Assembly (NCBI RefSeq): GCF_000813425.1
Contig: NZ_JWIB01000010.1
Span: forward strand, 62,001 to 126,000
DNA from: Sporosarcina sp. ZBG7A
GTDB taxonomy: Bacteria > Bacillota > Bacilli > Bacillales_A > Planococcaceae
Direction of reading: 5' to 3'
DNA length: 64,000 nucleotides
Below are positions 17,949-28,218 of this stretch, in pieces; position 1 is the stretch's first letter, and each line of letters starts with the position of its first letter. Under the pieces are notes generated by a model. It ran no database searches and had not been told where the DNA came from. It saw nothing but the letters and a program-made list of their open reading frames with translations. The position numbers and the translations under genes are program-made.

Positions 17949-19145
17949 TTACGACAAGTCTTGTCGTTTCTCCTTTTTATTCGATAAAAATGTACCATAT
18001 GTGCCAACACGCCAAATCCATTCAATTGGCCCCATTTTGTAACGGGATAGCCACAAGTCAGCTAGTAACGCCTGAACAACAAAGATTCCGATTGCGATGA
18101 GAGTTCCCGTGATAATATCCACTTTGCCGTACATCCCGAACCCATAATTATAAAAAATGAGTGTCGCAATGACGGATTGACTGATATACGTCGTGAGTGA
18201 CATACGACCGGCCTTTGCAACTGGACGGAACACTTTCGAAAACCATGGCGTTGTGCACAGCAGCAACACTAGTGCTCCATATCCTAAAGCAACGAGTGGA
18301 CCGCCAAAATAAGTTTGAACAAGTTGCATTGAAAAATTTGGGGCTATCAAAAAAGGTAATGCCTTTAGTATTAACCCAATAATGAGTAGACTACCTCCAA
18401 CTACAAGTAGTCGTCCTTTCAGCTCTTTCGCTCGTTCAAAAAGTCTCCATTTCGCAAATGCCGCCCCGATCATCATAAGTGGTAAAATCATAAACGGTGT
18501 TAAGAATAAATTTGCACCACTTATAAACAACCATTCTTTTGCACGAAATGCGAGTGCCGCCAAGTAGCTTCCGTGTCCATACACTTCAATGGACTCCTGA
18601 ATTTGCTGAATATCTGCAAACTCCGAAAATGTGCCACCTACTTCCAAGCGTTCTACTACGTACGTCAGCCCTGTTATTAGACCGTTCGGCACGATGTAGA
18701 GTGCCAGTGCTCCGAAAAACAACCACTTCGGAGGAATTCGGACGAGTGCTATCATAAGAAAGCCCATCATGGCGTACGTGAATAAAATATCCCCAGACCA
18801 GATGAAAAACGCATGAATCAGACCAAACAAAAGCAGTATCACCATGCGACGAACCGCTACCGGTCCAAATGGCGACTTTTGCAGCAACGACTTTTCATAC
18901 TGCATACTCAGTCCATACCCGAAAAGCATCGCAAATATCGGATAAAAACTAGCTTCTATGAAAATATCTAGCCACATAAACGGAAAACCTTCACCGTTGC
19001 TTTCAAACCAACTATATGGATCCATGTACATGTACGGTGAATGAAATACGAGCATGTTGGCGATAAAAATACCGAGCAATGAAAATCCTCTTAACATATC
19101 TAACGATTCTATACGTCCGGTCTCACCGGTTGGTAGTCTAGTCAA
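17949..19145 (-). CDS. DUF418 family membrane protein (YeiB-like)
   Basis: A 398-residue integral membrane protein with about ten hydrophobic segments. The N-terminus RIESLDMLRGFSLLGIFIANM is the signature of the DUF418/YeiB family, and the C-terminal portion holds the conserved GRMSLTTYISQS stretch. Its function is unknown; a transport or acyltransfer role is sometimes suggested by fold similarity only. Start is TTG 19145: AGGAGG lies 7 bases upstream and the codon overlaps the addA stop (TTGA), so it is translationally coupled to addA. Confidence 0.85.
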   Translation of the reverse strand: MTRLPTGETGRIESLDMLRGFSLLGIFIANMLVFHSPYMYMDPYSWFESNGEGFPFMWLDIFIEASFYPIFAMLFGYGLSMQYEKSLLQKSPFGPVAVRRMVILLLFGLIHAFFIWSGDILFTYAMMGFLMIALVRIPPKWLFFGALALYIVPNGLITGLTYVVERLEVGGTFSEFADIQQIQESIEVYGHGSYLAALAFRAKEWLFISGANLFLTPFMILPLMMIGAAFAKWRLFERAKELKGRLLVVGGSLLIIGLILKALPFLIAPNFSMQLVQTYFGGPLVALGYGALVLLLCTTPWFSKVFRPVAKAGRMSLTTYISQSVIATLIFYNYGFGMYGKVDIITGTLIAIGIFVVQALLADLWLSRYKMGPIEWIWRVGTYGTFLSNKKEKRQDLS

Positions 19146-22100
19146 ACTGTCTCCTCCTGAACTGTCAATGCTCGACCTTCATCAAACAAGTACAACAGCA
19201 TTTCTTTTATCGTCACATGTGTAATCGCTTCAATCGCGGTTTTGTATAAGCTCAGTTGCACGTGATAACGCGAACGCATCTCATCATCGATCGCTTCCCG
19301 TGATGCAAAACGGCCTTTCAATCGATCCGTTTTGTAATCCAATAACACCCATCCATCCGGCTCTTCAAACAAACAGTCCGCGATTCCTTGTAAAATCTGC
19401 GAATCTCCGTCTTCTCCTTCAACCGCAAACGTGAAAGGCAATTCCTTCAACACACGTGTTGCCTGTTGCATCCGCTCAGAAACCGGTGAGTTTGTAAATT
19501 GTACAATGGCAGCCCTATCAAGGGAAGTCACTTCGACTGCCGTCAACAACTGACGCTGCAACAACTCCTCTAACAAGACATCCACACTTGCCAGATCTTT
19601 CGTCTTCGCTAAGTCGATATGTTGCATCACGGTGTGCATCGCCGTTCCAACTTCAGCTGCGATGATCGAACGCTGTTGTAAAAACGCAGGTCGTGCGTGC
19701 AAGTACGCTTGGCTCACTTCCCCATTTCGACTTGCAAACGGATCATTGAATGTGAATTCAGCTTCCAGTTGTGCAATCCGTTTCAATTCCGTCACCGAGA
19801 CTTTCGATCGCTTTTTGACAGATGCATCGTATGGATACTGATAGTCAAAGCGCTTCGTCACTTCTGCAAGAATAGATTCATCTACAACAGGAATCGGCAA
19901 TTCTTCGGTTTCGGATATATCCTCCATGAATTCTGGCTCAGACAAAGACTCGCTGAAGTAAGATACCGGCAATGCATTGATAGCCCACTTAGAAGGGTGT
20001 TCTTTCACCAGTGCACCTTGCGTCGTCCCGAACTTCATGAAATCCGCATGGCGCGCTACCGCTGGACCAATCCAATCCAAGTACCCATTTGCACGGGAGC
20101 GCATGTAATCTGGCAATCGCTCTCCCGGATCCACGAGTTGTGCATCTTGCCATTTCGTTATCGACTTTTCGATATCCTTCACCGTCGCAACCAGTTCTAA
20201 CTGTTCTTTTGCACGAGTCATCGCGACATACAAAATACGCATTTCTTCAGAACGCATCTCCAACTCTTTCTGTTCTTTCATCGCGAGAAACGGCAATGAC
20301 GTATACATAATCCGTTTATCCGGATCAATCGCTTTAACCGCTAAACCGAAGTGCTGGTCAAACAAATAGGGCTCATTGAAATCCATTTTGTTAAACTGCC
20401 TGCCTGTACCTGCAACAAACACATTCGGAAACTCCAGTCCTTTTGACGAGTGAATCGTCATAATGCGCACAACGTCTTCCTTTTCACTCAAATACCGTGC
20501 AGCTCCTAGATCATCTCCACGCCGTTGCATCCTATCGACAAATCGTAAAAAGCGGAATAGTCCACGGAATGAAGTCTTCTCATATTCAATTGCGCGATCA
20601 TGCAGCGCACGCAAATTCGCTTGGCGCTGTTTACCATTCGACATACTTCCGACCATTTCATAGTAGTTCGTATCCCTATACACTTGCCAGATAAGCTCGG
20701 ATAATGATCCACGACGAGCTAGATTCCGCCACTCTTCAAAAGCAAGCATGAAACGCTGCAGTTTTTGCTGTGTTTCAGGCGCCATTCCAGATCCTTTAGT
20801 TGCTATAAACGTCTTCAACGCTTCATAAAACGGTACATTCTTCGCAGCGAGACGCACTTCTGCTAACTCGTTTTCCGTCATGCCGACGAACGGGGCACGT
20901 AGCACAGAAGCGAGCGGAATGTCTTGATACGGATTGTCGATCACACGTAATGTATTCAGCATAATCGTCACTTCAAGTGCATCGAAATAGCCACGGGATA
21001 GTTCAACATAAACAGGAATTTCAGCGCGCTTGAATTCCTCTGCAATTTCAGCGGACCACGTCATCGAACGCAGGAGAACTACAATGTCACTGTATCGGAT
21101 CGTACGTTTCTCCCCACTGAATGCATCGCACACTTCATGTCCGTCCGACATCCACTGTTTAATTTTCTTCACCATATAACGTGCTTCCGCCTGAGAACTC
21201 TTCAGATTTTCCAAGTCCTCCGTCGTTTCATCTTCAAACTCTTCCTCATCAGAGTAAAGGACGGTCAAATGCGCAGCCGTTTCCATCTCTGGATAACGAG
21301 CACCGTACTTCAACGCGGCAGCCTCATCGTATTCGATTTCACCGACGCGCTCTCCCATGATTTGGGAGAAAATGAAGTTCGTCGCATCCAACACTTCCTT
21401 ACGACTCCGGAAATTCGCGTTCAAATCGATTTTCAAACCTTGATCCATACCTTCTTCAGTAAAACGACCGTATTTCCCTAAGAACAACCCTGGCTCTGCA
21501 AGACGGAAGCGATAGATGGATTGCTTTACATCTCCTACCATGAACAAGTTACCGTCTGATTCCGACCCACTTTTTACGAACTGGACAATTGCTTCTTGCA
21601 ATAAATTGGTGTCTTGGTATTCATCGACTAGCACTTCTTTGAATTTCGACCGATAGTCCATGGCAATATCAGACGGGACAAGAACGTCACCTTCACGATT
21701 AGTTAAGATATCCAGCGCGAAATGCTCAAGGTCGGAAAAGTCGACAATTCCTTTCTCCGATTTAACTGTGCGATAGCGATGACCAAATTCTATGACCAGC
21801 TCAATGAGCGTATGCATCATCGGTGCCATTAAACGGATTTCCGTAAGCAAACGCGCAGGCGTTCGGACGAAATAGGCATCCTTGATTCCAGTGACAAGCT
21901 TTTTCACGGAATCTCTTAATGATTTCGCGCGCTTTGCGAGTTCTTCATCACATGAATCTTTTTTCACTGCTCCCGCTTTCACCCAGACTAGCTGTTGGAA
22001 AAACACATGAGTTTGTTCCCAAGTACTTGTTGAAATTGAACGAATGGCTTCGTTGATCCAAACCAAGTCCGCTTCTGCTGTCTTAATGAGGGGCGTTGGC

Positions 22101-22852
22101 CCATCTGGTAAATCTGCAATACGGTGCATATCTGTTGCGAGCGCAGCCGCTTCTTCCAGCTTTTGCTGAATGGCAGATTTCAAAGGTCCGATAAATTCCA
22201 AGTCATCGATCGTAATTTCATCGCCAATTTCATATTGTTGCGGAATTTGCAGCAACCACGATTCAGGATCCGGATGCACACGGGAATAGTCGTACAGCCG
22301 ATCTATTAATAATTCCAACGACTGGTCATTTCGATCAGACGTGAAACTGTCCGCCAATCGATAAACCGCTTCAGGATCTTCTACGCTATAGGCATCTTCC
22401 AACACATCTGCAATCGTATCGTCGCGCAGTAACGCCGCTTCTGTCGGATCCGCAATTCTAAATCCTGGGTCAATATCTAGCAGATACGCATATTGCCGGA
22501 CGACATTCAGACAAAATGAGTGCATCGAAGAAATTTGAGCTTTGTTCAATAAACTGAGCTGTTTTCGCAAATGCGGGGACTCTGGGTGCAAGGTGATCGC
22601 CTCTTCCAGCGCAGTCCCCATACGATGGCGCATTTCAGCAGCCGCCGCATTCGTGAAGGTCACGACGAGCAATTCATCCACGTTAATCGGGTTTTTATCA
22701 TCCAAAACTTTTTGAATTAGACGTGTGATCAACACTTTCGTTTTCCCAGATCCCGCTGCAGCTGAAACGAGGATGTCGTGACCTGAAGCGTAAATTGCTT
22801 TCCATTGGTCGTCTGTAAACGTCACATCACTCGGTTTCGGTGGTATGTGCAT
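19142..22852 (-). CDS. addA: ATP-dependent helicase/nuclease subunit A
   Basis: The UvrD-type subunit of AddAB, which processes double-strand breaks and loads RecA at Chi-like sites. Walker A is SAAAGSGKTKVL (about residue 36), with the DEXX box VDEYQDTN (about 400), later helicase motifs including SSKGLEFPNVF and VAMTRAKEQLE, and a C-terminal RecB-type nuclease domain with LLDYKTDR near residue 1165. Full length at 1236 aa. I start at ATG 22852, 9 bases after AAGGAGG; a TTG three codons earlier touches the ribosome binding site. It overlaps the addB stop by 26 bp and is followed with overlap by DUF418. Confidence 0.97.
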   Translation of the reverse strand: MHIPPKPSDVTFTDDQWKAIYASGHDILVSAAAGSGKTKVLITRLIQKVLDDKNPINVDELLVVTFTNAAAAEMRHRMGTALEEAITLHPESPHLRKQLSLLNKAQISSMHSFCLNVVRQYAYLLDIDPGFRIADPTEAALLRDDTIADVLEDAYSVEDPEAVYRLADSFTSDRNDQSLELLIDRLYDYSRVHPDPESWLLQIPQQYEIGDEITIDDLEFIGPLKSAIQQKLEEAAALATDMHRIADLPDGPTPLIKTAEADLVWINEAIRSISTSTWEQTHVFFQQLVWVKAGAVKKDSCDEELAKRAKSLRDSVKKLVTGIKDAYFVRTPARLLTEIRLMAPMMHTLIELVIEFGHRYRTVKSEKGIVDFSDLEHFALDILTNREGDVLVPSDIAMDYRSKFKEVLVDEYQDTNLLQEAIVQFVKSGSESDGNLFMVGDVKQSIYRFRLAEPGLFLGKYGRFTEEGMDQGLKIDLNANFRSRKEVLDATNFIFSQIMGERVGEIEYDEAAALKYGARYPEMETAAHLTVLYSDEEEFEDETTEDLENLKSSQAEARYMVKKIKQWMSDGHEVCDAFSGEKRTIRYSDIVVLLRSMTWSAEIAEEFKRAEIPVYVELSRGYFDALEVTIMLNTLRVIDNPYQDIPLASVLRAPFVGMTENELAEVRLAAKNVPFYEALKTFIATKGSGMAPETQQKLQRFMLAFEEWRNLARRGSLSELIWQVYRDTNYYEMVGSMSNGKQRQANLRALHDRAIEYEKTSFRGLFRFLRFVDRMQRRGDDLGAARYLSEKEDVVRIMTIHSSKGLEFPNVFVAGTGRQFNKMDFNEPYLFDQHFGLAVKAIDPDKRIMYTSLPFLAMKEQKELEMRSEEMRILYVAMTRAKEQLELVATVKDIEKSITKWQDAQLVDPGERLPDYMRSRANGYLDWIGPAVARHADFMKFGTTQGALVKEHPSKWAINALPVSYFSESLSEPEFMEDISETEELPIPVVDESILAEVTKRFDYQYPYDASVKKRSKVSVTELKRIAQLEAEFTFNDPFASRNGEVSQAYLHARPAFLQQRSIIAAEVGTAMHTVMQHIDLAKTKDLASVDVLLEELLQRQLLTAVEVTSLDRAAIVQFTNSPVSERMQQATRVLKELPFTFAVEGEDGDSQILQGIADCLFEEPDGWVLLDYKTDRLKGRFASREAIDDEMRSRYHVQLSLYKTAIEAITHVTIKEMLLYLFDEGRALTVQEETV

Positions 22853-25800
22853 CGCCTTCAACCTCCTTCCTCATTTTTTCAAGAGATTCTTTTGCTGAGA
22901 GTTCGGTATAATTTCGGTACTTTGCTTCTGGGTCCGTTGTGTCGAACTGACAGACCCCTTGATACGGACAGTAGTTACATGGCATCCGCTCTTTCAATCG
23001 ATACGGATATACCCGTGCATCACCTGCAAGCATAGCGTCACCCGCTTGGCGGTGGCGGGAACGAACGGCTCCACGGAGTAGTTGCATATCATCGGGGGCC
23101 AGCACTTTAGAGGTCGCATAGAACGAACCATCTTTCTTCACACGAGCAGGAATGATTTTGGACGATTGTTCAATGTCACTGTCCATTTCTTTGACGACAG
23201 ATAAATCCTCAAGCACATAACCTTTCATAGAAAACGACTTCAGCATCTCTTCTTCAACCGCTTCTTCCGTCAACTCCTGAATGCTGCGCACCATTGGATT
23301 GTGAACGTGGACATACAACATGCCGGCAGGATCTGCCTGCACGTGTAGCCATTCGTCTGCATGCTCAAGTGCAACGTCTAGATACGTCAGCATTTGCAGC
23401 GACAATCCATAATACACTTCCGTCAAATCTAGCGCTTTGGCAGAAGATTTGTAGTCGACAATGCGAATGTACGTTTTTTCATTCACTTTCGATGCATCGA
23501 CACGGTCAATTCGTCCGCGCAAGTTCATGTGTCCACCCTGTTTTAAAGGAATTGACAGTGGTGGCATTTGCTCACCTTGTCCAAATCCAACTTCGACTGC
23601 GATCGGCTCAAAACTAGATGCCGTCGCTTGGCTGCGGAGCGCAAACAGCGTCCGTTGGATAATACGTGTCAATTTGCGTTTAATGTAAACATGACGACTC
23701 GTCGACAACAAAATCCGATGGAAGAAATACGGTGCAATACCGTCTACCGCTTCCCGCGCCAATCGGAAGCAGTCCTCTTTCGATAACCCGGCCCATGTTG
23801 CTCCGGTTCTCATGATGTCATCTGATACCCATTTCAGAGCCGCGTGGAATAAATCCCCGATTGCAGGTGCTTCCAATGTGAATTCAGATCGTTCACGTAA
23901 CCCGAGACCGTATGTCGCATAATGTTGAAACGGACAACTGTAATACGATTCGACACGCGAGACACTCGACGACATCGTTTCACCATATAAGCCTGAAGTT
24001 AACTCTGGCGTCAATCGCTCGGTATCTGTCCCATGCTTCCGCTTTCCTTGAATACTGCTAAGTATCGAAGCCCAGAGCGGATCGTCCTCATAATACGAAA
24101 CTACCGCCTGCCATAATGGGGATAAGAATCCTCCAGTTTCCGCTAGACGAAGTTGAGCGGACGCATACGGCAACACAGCTCTCGGATGGCTAATGTACGA
24201 GAATTCATCTGCACCTTCTAGTAAGTCTAATGGATCGGCAACGACGATTTCCGTAGTTATTCCATCAAGTAGTTGACCGATTCTAGGAATATATAGTGAA
24301 GGTATGAGCGCTTTTCCTGCTTCGTCTGCTATCGGATAGGATATCGTCAATCCTTCTGAGGCTGCAGTAAACGCACGGTATGCTTTGTACGTTTCATCCA
24401 TTAAACGTGATTTAGCAGAAGGGGCCAGTTCAAATCCGACCGTTTCAAACCATTGTCGATCGGCATCGGATATGAGCCCTTCATTGTCAATTCGTTGTGG
24501 CAACACACCATCGTTTGTCCCAATGACAAATATTTCATCAATACTTAAAAAAGTCGCAAGGTCGATCGTCATCACCGTCACTTGGTCAAGCGATGGCGGA
24601 ATCCTTGAAAATTCGAGCGTATCGAATCCTTCATCAAGCACTCGAACCGCGTCTTTTGGTGCCATTTTGACATCTCCGAACATAAGCACAAACTGATCGA
24701 GGATATTGATCCATCCGTTCCATGCCTGTTCATGCTCTGATGCGCCGAGCAATCGTCCTGCGCGTTCTTCTTCTGCGCGAAGGTCGATGATTTTATCGTA
24801 CACATGGTGTTCTTCCATGAACGCAAACAACGCTTCCGCAGCTTGCCTACCGTCTTTTGCAGTTTTCAACTGCTTTCCGAACGTCTCAAGTGGTCCGCGA
24901 ACCAAGTCACGTACACTATGCAACTCTTGTTGCATTGCAAGTTCTTCATCCGTTTGAACTTCCGTATGCAATTCGAGACCACGATACTTTTTCACCCGCC
25001 ACCGAACATCGTCAAACCACCGGTGTCCATGGATTCCATGCGCTAACACATAGTTCTCCAAGCGATCCGCACGTTCTCGCCATAGTTGACGGTCTTCTCC
25101 ATGTGGGAAAAACAAGTCCGTCTTCACTGCGCGAAAAATGGCTTCATATGACCAATTTCCAGTAACCGCTTCTAGTACCGATCGTGTGAATTCAATGAGG
25201 GGATGGTGTAGCATCGGCTTTTTCTGACTAATGAACACCGGAATGTCGTACTGCGGAAAAATCGTCTCCAGCAATTCATCGTACACTTCCGGTTGCCGAT
25301 ACAAAATAGCGATCTCGTTATACCGTTTTCCCGACCTGACAAGAGTGCGAATCGAACGCGCCACTGCATGCAATTCAGCACGGCGATCCGTCGCTTCTAA
25401 AATTTTGACATCTCCACTACTCGCTTTGGGTGTCGCCGGATACTTATCGAATTGGGCTTCCAAATGCAACACATCAGGATTCCGGAATCGGTGAGTTTTC
25501 GTCAATCTCAACTCGTGCTCTACTTCTACCGATACCTCACGTGCTAGATCCGTTATGATTTGTTTCGTGCGCATTGGACTGAAAAACAGCTCGTGGTCAG
25601 CAGTTGCTTCCCCTTCGTCGTCTGTTGGAAGCGCCACTGTCACTCGTTTTGCGTATTTCAATAACTCCCTAATTATCTCGTGCTCACGGTTTGTCAGTAG
25701 CTCAAAACCGTCTATGTAAATGTCCGCTTCTTTGATATATGAAGAGAATTGAACTTGCCCGGAAAGCATCGATAAATGTCCTTCACTATCGACATAGGAA

Positions 25801-26327
25801 GTGCCAAGACGCTCTTCAACTTTCTCCAATAGGAGCGATAAGTCTCCTGCTTTGTCTACCAGTGAACGCGGTGCAGAAGCTGCCGTTAACTCAGAATGGA
25901 GCTGTGCCAGTGTCGTGTGGTCCAAGCAGTATCGGCTGAACTCTTTCAACACCCCTTCTACTTGCTCCGTAAATCCGCGCTTATCAGCTGCCTGTCGGAA
26001 CAACTTGAAGTCCTCTCGATTTTCTTCCAGCACACTGCGAATGAGCATCCGGTATCCGAATCCGTCCACTTCGCGTCGTGTGATGCCTCCTGTTTCTTGA
26101 AGCACTCGCCAAGCCAATCGCTTAAATGTCAGCACTTGTGTGCGCACCATTCCGTTCAATCCGAATTGAGCTGCTAAACTATGCTCCAACGAATACGACA
26201 TTTGGTCCGGCACGATTAACACAATCGGTGCGCCAAGCGGATCTTGTTGAAGTGCTTCCACAATTTCATGCTCAATGGTGTACGTTTTCCCAGTCCCGGA
26301 ACGTCCCGTTATAAATCGCAGCGTCAT
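22827..26327 (-). CDS. addB: ATP-dependent helicase/deoxyribonuclease subunit B
   Basis: Partner of AddA; supplies the second nuclease and Chi recognition. Walker A GRSGTGKTYTI is at residues 8-18. The C-terminal nuclease domain has RIVDYKSSAKAL (about residue 960), and the four-cysteine iron-sulfur site is seen as CPFQ (about 800) plus CNYCPYQGVC (about 1115-1124). 1166 aa is normal. ATG 26327 has AGAGGGG upstream. A good promoter lies 34 bp upstream of the gene, so addB-addA-DUF418 form the start of the transcript. Confidence 0.96.
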   Translation of the reverse strand: MTLRFITGRSGTGKTYTIEHEIVEALQQDPLGAPIVLIVPDQMSYSLEHSLAAQFGLNGMVRTQVLTFKRLAWRVLQETGGITRREVDGFGYRMLIRSVLEENREDFKLFRQAADKRGFTEQVEGVLKEFSRYCLDHTTLAQLHSELTAASAPRSLVDKAGDLSLLLEKVEERLGTSYVDSEGHLSMLSGQVQFSSYIKEADIYIDGFELLTNREHEIIRELLKYAKRVTVALPTDDEGEATADHELFFSPMRTKQIITDLAREVSVEVEHELRLTKTHRFRNPDVLHLEAQFDKYPATPKASSGDVKILEATDRRAELHAVARSIRTLVRSGKRYNEIAILYRQPEVYDELLETIFPQYDIPVFISQKKPMLHHPLIEFTRSVLEAVTGNWSYEAIFRAVKTDLFFPHGEDRQLWRERADRLENYVLAHGIHGHRWFDDVRWRVKKYRGLELHTEVQTDEELAMQQELHSVRDLVRGPLETFGKQLKTAKDGRQAAEALFAFMEEHHVYDKIIDLRAEEERAGRLLGASEHEQAWNGWINILDQFVLMFGDVKMAPKDAVRVLDEGFDTLEFSRIPPSLDQVTVMTIDLATFLSIDEIFVIGTNDGVLPQRIDNEGLISDADRQWFETVGFELAPSAKSRLMDETYKAYRAFTAASEGLTISYPIADEAGKALIPSLYIPRIGQLLDGITTEIVVADPLDLLEGADEFSYISHPRAVLPYASAQLRLAETGGFLSPLWQAVVSYYEDDPLWASILSSIQGKRKHGTDTERLTPELTSGLYGETMSSSVSRVESYYSCPFQHYATYGLGLRERSEFTLEAPAIGDLFHAALKWVSDDIMRTGATWAGLSKEDCFRLAREAVDGIAPYFFHRILLSTSRHVYIKRKLTRIIQRTLFALRSQATASSFEPIAVEVGFGQGEQMPPLSIPLKQGGHMNLRGRIDRVDASKVNEKTYIRIVDYKSSAKALDLTEVYYGLSLQMLTYLDVALEHADEWLHVQADPAGMLYVHVHNPMVRSIQELTEEAVEEEMLKSFSMKGYVLEDLSVVKEMDSDIEQSSKIIPARVKKDGSFYATSKVLAPDDMQLLRGAVRSRHRQAGDAMLAGDARVYPYRLKERMPCNYCPYQGVCQFDTTDPEAKYRNYTELSAKESLEKMRKEVEGDAHTTETE

Positions 26328-26360
26328 CAGATATCCCCTCTCTGTCCTACTAGTCTCCTC

Positions 26361-26389
26361 ATTGTAATTGTTTTCGCAAGAAGAATCAA
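26361..26389 (-). promoter_or_regulatory. Sigma-A promoter of addBA
   Basis: On the minus strand TTGATT (26389-26384), a 17-bp spacer and TACAAT (26366-26361). The 20-bp repeat array starts about 90 bp further upstream. Confidence 0.7.
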
Positions 26390-26477
26390 AGTTTGAGAGG
26401 TGTTTTTACGAATGAATGTTCGCAGTTTTGTAAATGGTACAATTTGAAGGTTGTTAGATGAAAAATTGTGATGCAGT

Positions 26478-26657
26478 TTATGAGCATTCATTGAGATTTA
26501 TGATCAGTTTCTAAGTTTTATGATCACATTTTAGGAGTTATGATCACTTTCTCAGGTTTATGAGCACTTTCCATGAATTATGATCACTTTCACAGGTTTA
26601 TGAGCACTTTCCACGAGTTATGATCACTTTCTCACTTTTACGAGCACCCAGCCAAAT
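26478..26657. repeat. 20-bp array of 9 units, TTATGA(G/T)C family
   Basis: Nine units start exactly every 20 bp from 26478 to 26638 (last unit TTACGAGC). Typical units are TTATGATCACTTTCTCAGGT and TTATGAGCACTTTCCACGAG; in the later part GATC and GAGC versions alternate. Read on the other strand the cores are GATCATAA and GCTCATAA, the same as in the array at 16050, so the two arrays lie in opposite orientation. The 420-bp gap between the TVP38 gene and addB holds this array, the addB promoter and a terminator. Confidence 0.92.
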
Positions 26658-26699
26658 TCCAAGCTTGTACTCCAAATTCTATTTGCTTTTAATCAAAAT

Positions 26700-26724
26700 A
26701 AAAACGCTTCGCAAAGGCGAAGCG
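26700..26724 (-). terminator. Terminator of the TVP38 gene
   Basis: Perfect stem CGCTTCGC-AAAG-GCGAAGCG (26705-26724) with TTTTTATTTT after it on the minus strand. Confidence 0.88.
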
Positions 26725-26748
26725 CACATCCTTATCAACTGGTACTAC

Positions 26749-27375
26749 TTACTTGTCCCAATGTTTCTGTCCATTCCATTCTCTCGCATGGCGTTCCACT
26801 TTTTTATTCAAACGTCGCTCGAAATATTTGCCTGCTAACCACATTAGCAATATCACCACACCGACAATGGCGGAGCGAATCGGTTGTGTAAACAACGCTT
26901 TCAGATCGTAGCCGACAAAACTGATCATGAATACCATGACAAACTTCCCTGCTATCAAAATCATTAAGTAATACGTCTTCTTCATATTCGACAGCCCCGC
27001 AACGAGATTCACGAGAGCAGATGGCGTAAATGGGAAACAGATGAACAAGAACAACGGACCAAATCCATTGCTCTCCACCCACAAAATGAGCTTTTTCACT
27101 TTCTTATGCTTGGTGAGGAAGTTTAACATGCGACTTTGACCATATTTCCGTACGATTAAAAATACGACATAGGAGCCGACGACTGTTCCGCCCCAGGAAA
27201 GAATGAAGCCTAACCACAATCCGTATGCAGTTATATTCGCGATAACAAACACAAATAACGGTAAAAAAGGCAGAAACGACTCGATGAACGGCAACAAGAA
27301 GCCTATGAACGGACCGAATGCCTTATAATGTTGTGCAAGTTCAGTAACTTTATCCACACTTAACCACTCTTGCAT
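26749..27375 (-). CDS. TVP38/TMEM64 (DedA superfamily) membrane protein
   Basis: A 208-residue protein with about five to six membrane helices. The conserved VTT/SNARE-associated core is present: FLPFLPLFVFVIANITAYGLW, the G-rich WGGTVVGSYVVFLIVRKYG, and FICFPFTPSALVNLVAGLSNM with its F-P-F-x-P element. Members are thought to act in lipid scrambling or transport. The C-terminus is strongly basic. ATG 27375 has GGGGTGA 7 bases upstream. It is divergent from azlC. The role here is not determined; the family is confident. Confidence 0.87.
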   Translation of the reverse strand: MQEWLSVDKVTELAQHYKAFGPFIGFLLPFIESFLPFLPLFVFVIANITAYGLWLGFILSWGGTVVGSYVVFLIVRKYGQSRMLNFLTKHKKVKKLILWVESNGFGPLFLFICFPFTPSALVNLVAGLSNMKKTYYLMILIAGKFVMVFMISFVGYDLKALFTQPIRSAIVGVVILLMWLAGKYFERRLNKKVERHAREWNGQKHWDK

Positions 27376-27429
27376 TTTGAGTCACCCCTACCTTCTCTCC
27401 CTTTTTTAAAACCATTCAAAAATTCAGTC

Positions 27430-27457
27430 TTGTTGTCTTTAGTAGTTGTAGTATAAT
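27430..27457 (+). promoter_or_regulatory. Sigma-A promoter of azlCD
   Basis: TTGTTG (27430-27435), a 16-bp spacer and TATAAT (27452-27457), 38 bp before the azlC start. Confidence 0.6.
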
Positions 27458-27495
27458 CACTAGTATTGAAATTCATAAGAAAGCTGGGATGTGAA

Positions 27496-28218
27496 ATGGA
27501 ACGCAGTGAATTTAACAACGGACTTCGCGCCGGTCTCAGCATTGCCATCGGGTATTTCCCAGTCGCGCTTACATTTGGGCTACTCGCCAAAACGACCGGT
27601 CTTTCACTGTTCGAGGCGACCGCGATGAGCATTTTCGTCTTTGCAGGCGCAGCGCAATACATATCGCTCAGCTTGATAACCGCTGGCGTCGATCCATTAT
27701 TAATTGTCATGAATACATTCATCGTCAACATCCGTCACTTCCTTATGACGGCTTCGCTGAATGAAAAGATGCAACCTGCACCAAAACCCATCAAAGCTGC
27801 ATACGCATTCGGGGTGACAGATGAAACCTTTTCCGTCATCGCGACGAGTAAACAAGACAAAGTATCAAGCGGCCATGCGTTTGGTGTCATCACCATTGCT
27901 TATGGAAGCTGGGTGGTTTTCACCGCTTTAGGGCATGTCATTGGCGCCAATTTACCGCTATTTCTTCAAGCCGCCATGTCCATTGCGCTCTATGCCCTCT
28001 TTATCGCATTACTTGTCCCTTCGATGAAAGGCAACCGGAAAGTCGTTTTACTCGCCAGTCTTGCTGCACTCCTACATTGCTTCTTTTATTATACCGAATT
28101 ATTATCCACAGGGTGGGCAATTCTTGCGTCTACATTACTATCATCGATCATAATCGAACTGGTCTATGCTAAGTACGGACGAGCCCCAATTCCAGCTGTT
28201 GAAAAGGAGGAGAGCTGA
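27496..28218 (+). CDS. azlC: Branched-chain amino acid exporter subunit AzlC
   Basis: Large subunit of the AzlCD-type exporter of branched-chain amino acids and analogues. It is a 240-residue protein with several membrane helices; the family segments are AIGYFPVALTFGLLA, FAGAAQYISLSLI and VNIRHFLMTASL near residues 75-90. ATG 27496 (MERSEF) is preferred to a TTG ten codons upstream because the protein family begins here and a GGGATG box precedes it. The last base of its stop is the first base of the azlD start, so translation is coupled. Confidence 0.88.
   Translation: MERSEFNNGLRAGLSIAIGYFPVALTFGLLAKTTGLSLFEATAMSIFVFAGAAQYISLSLITAGVDPLLIVMNTFIVNIRHFLMTASLNEKMQPAPKPIKAAYAFGVTDETFSVIATSKQDKVSSGHAFGVITIAYGSWVVFTALGHVIGANLPLFLQAAMSIALYALFIALLVPSMKGNRKVVLLASLAALLHCFFYYTELLSTGWAILASTLLSSIIIELVYAKYGRAPIPAVEKEES

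Noticed and set aside
16050..26657. The GCTCATAA arrays as CRISPR
   Set aside because: Units are 20 bp including both core and variable part, cores are only 8 bp, there are no identical 28-37 bp repeats with unique spacers, and no cas genes are present.
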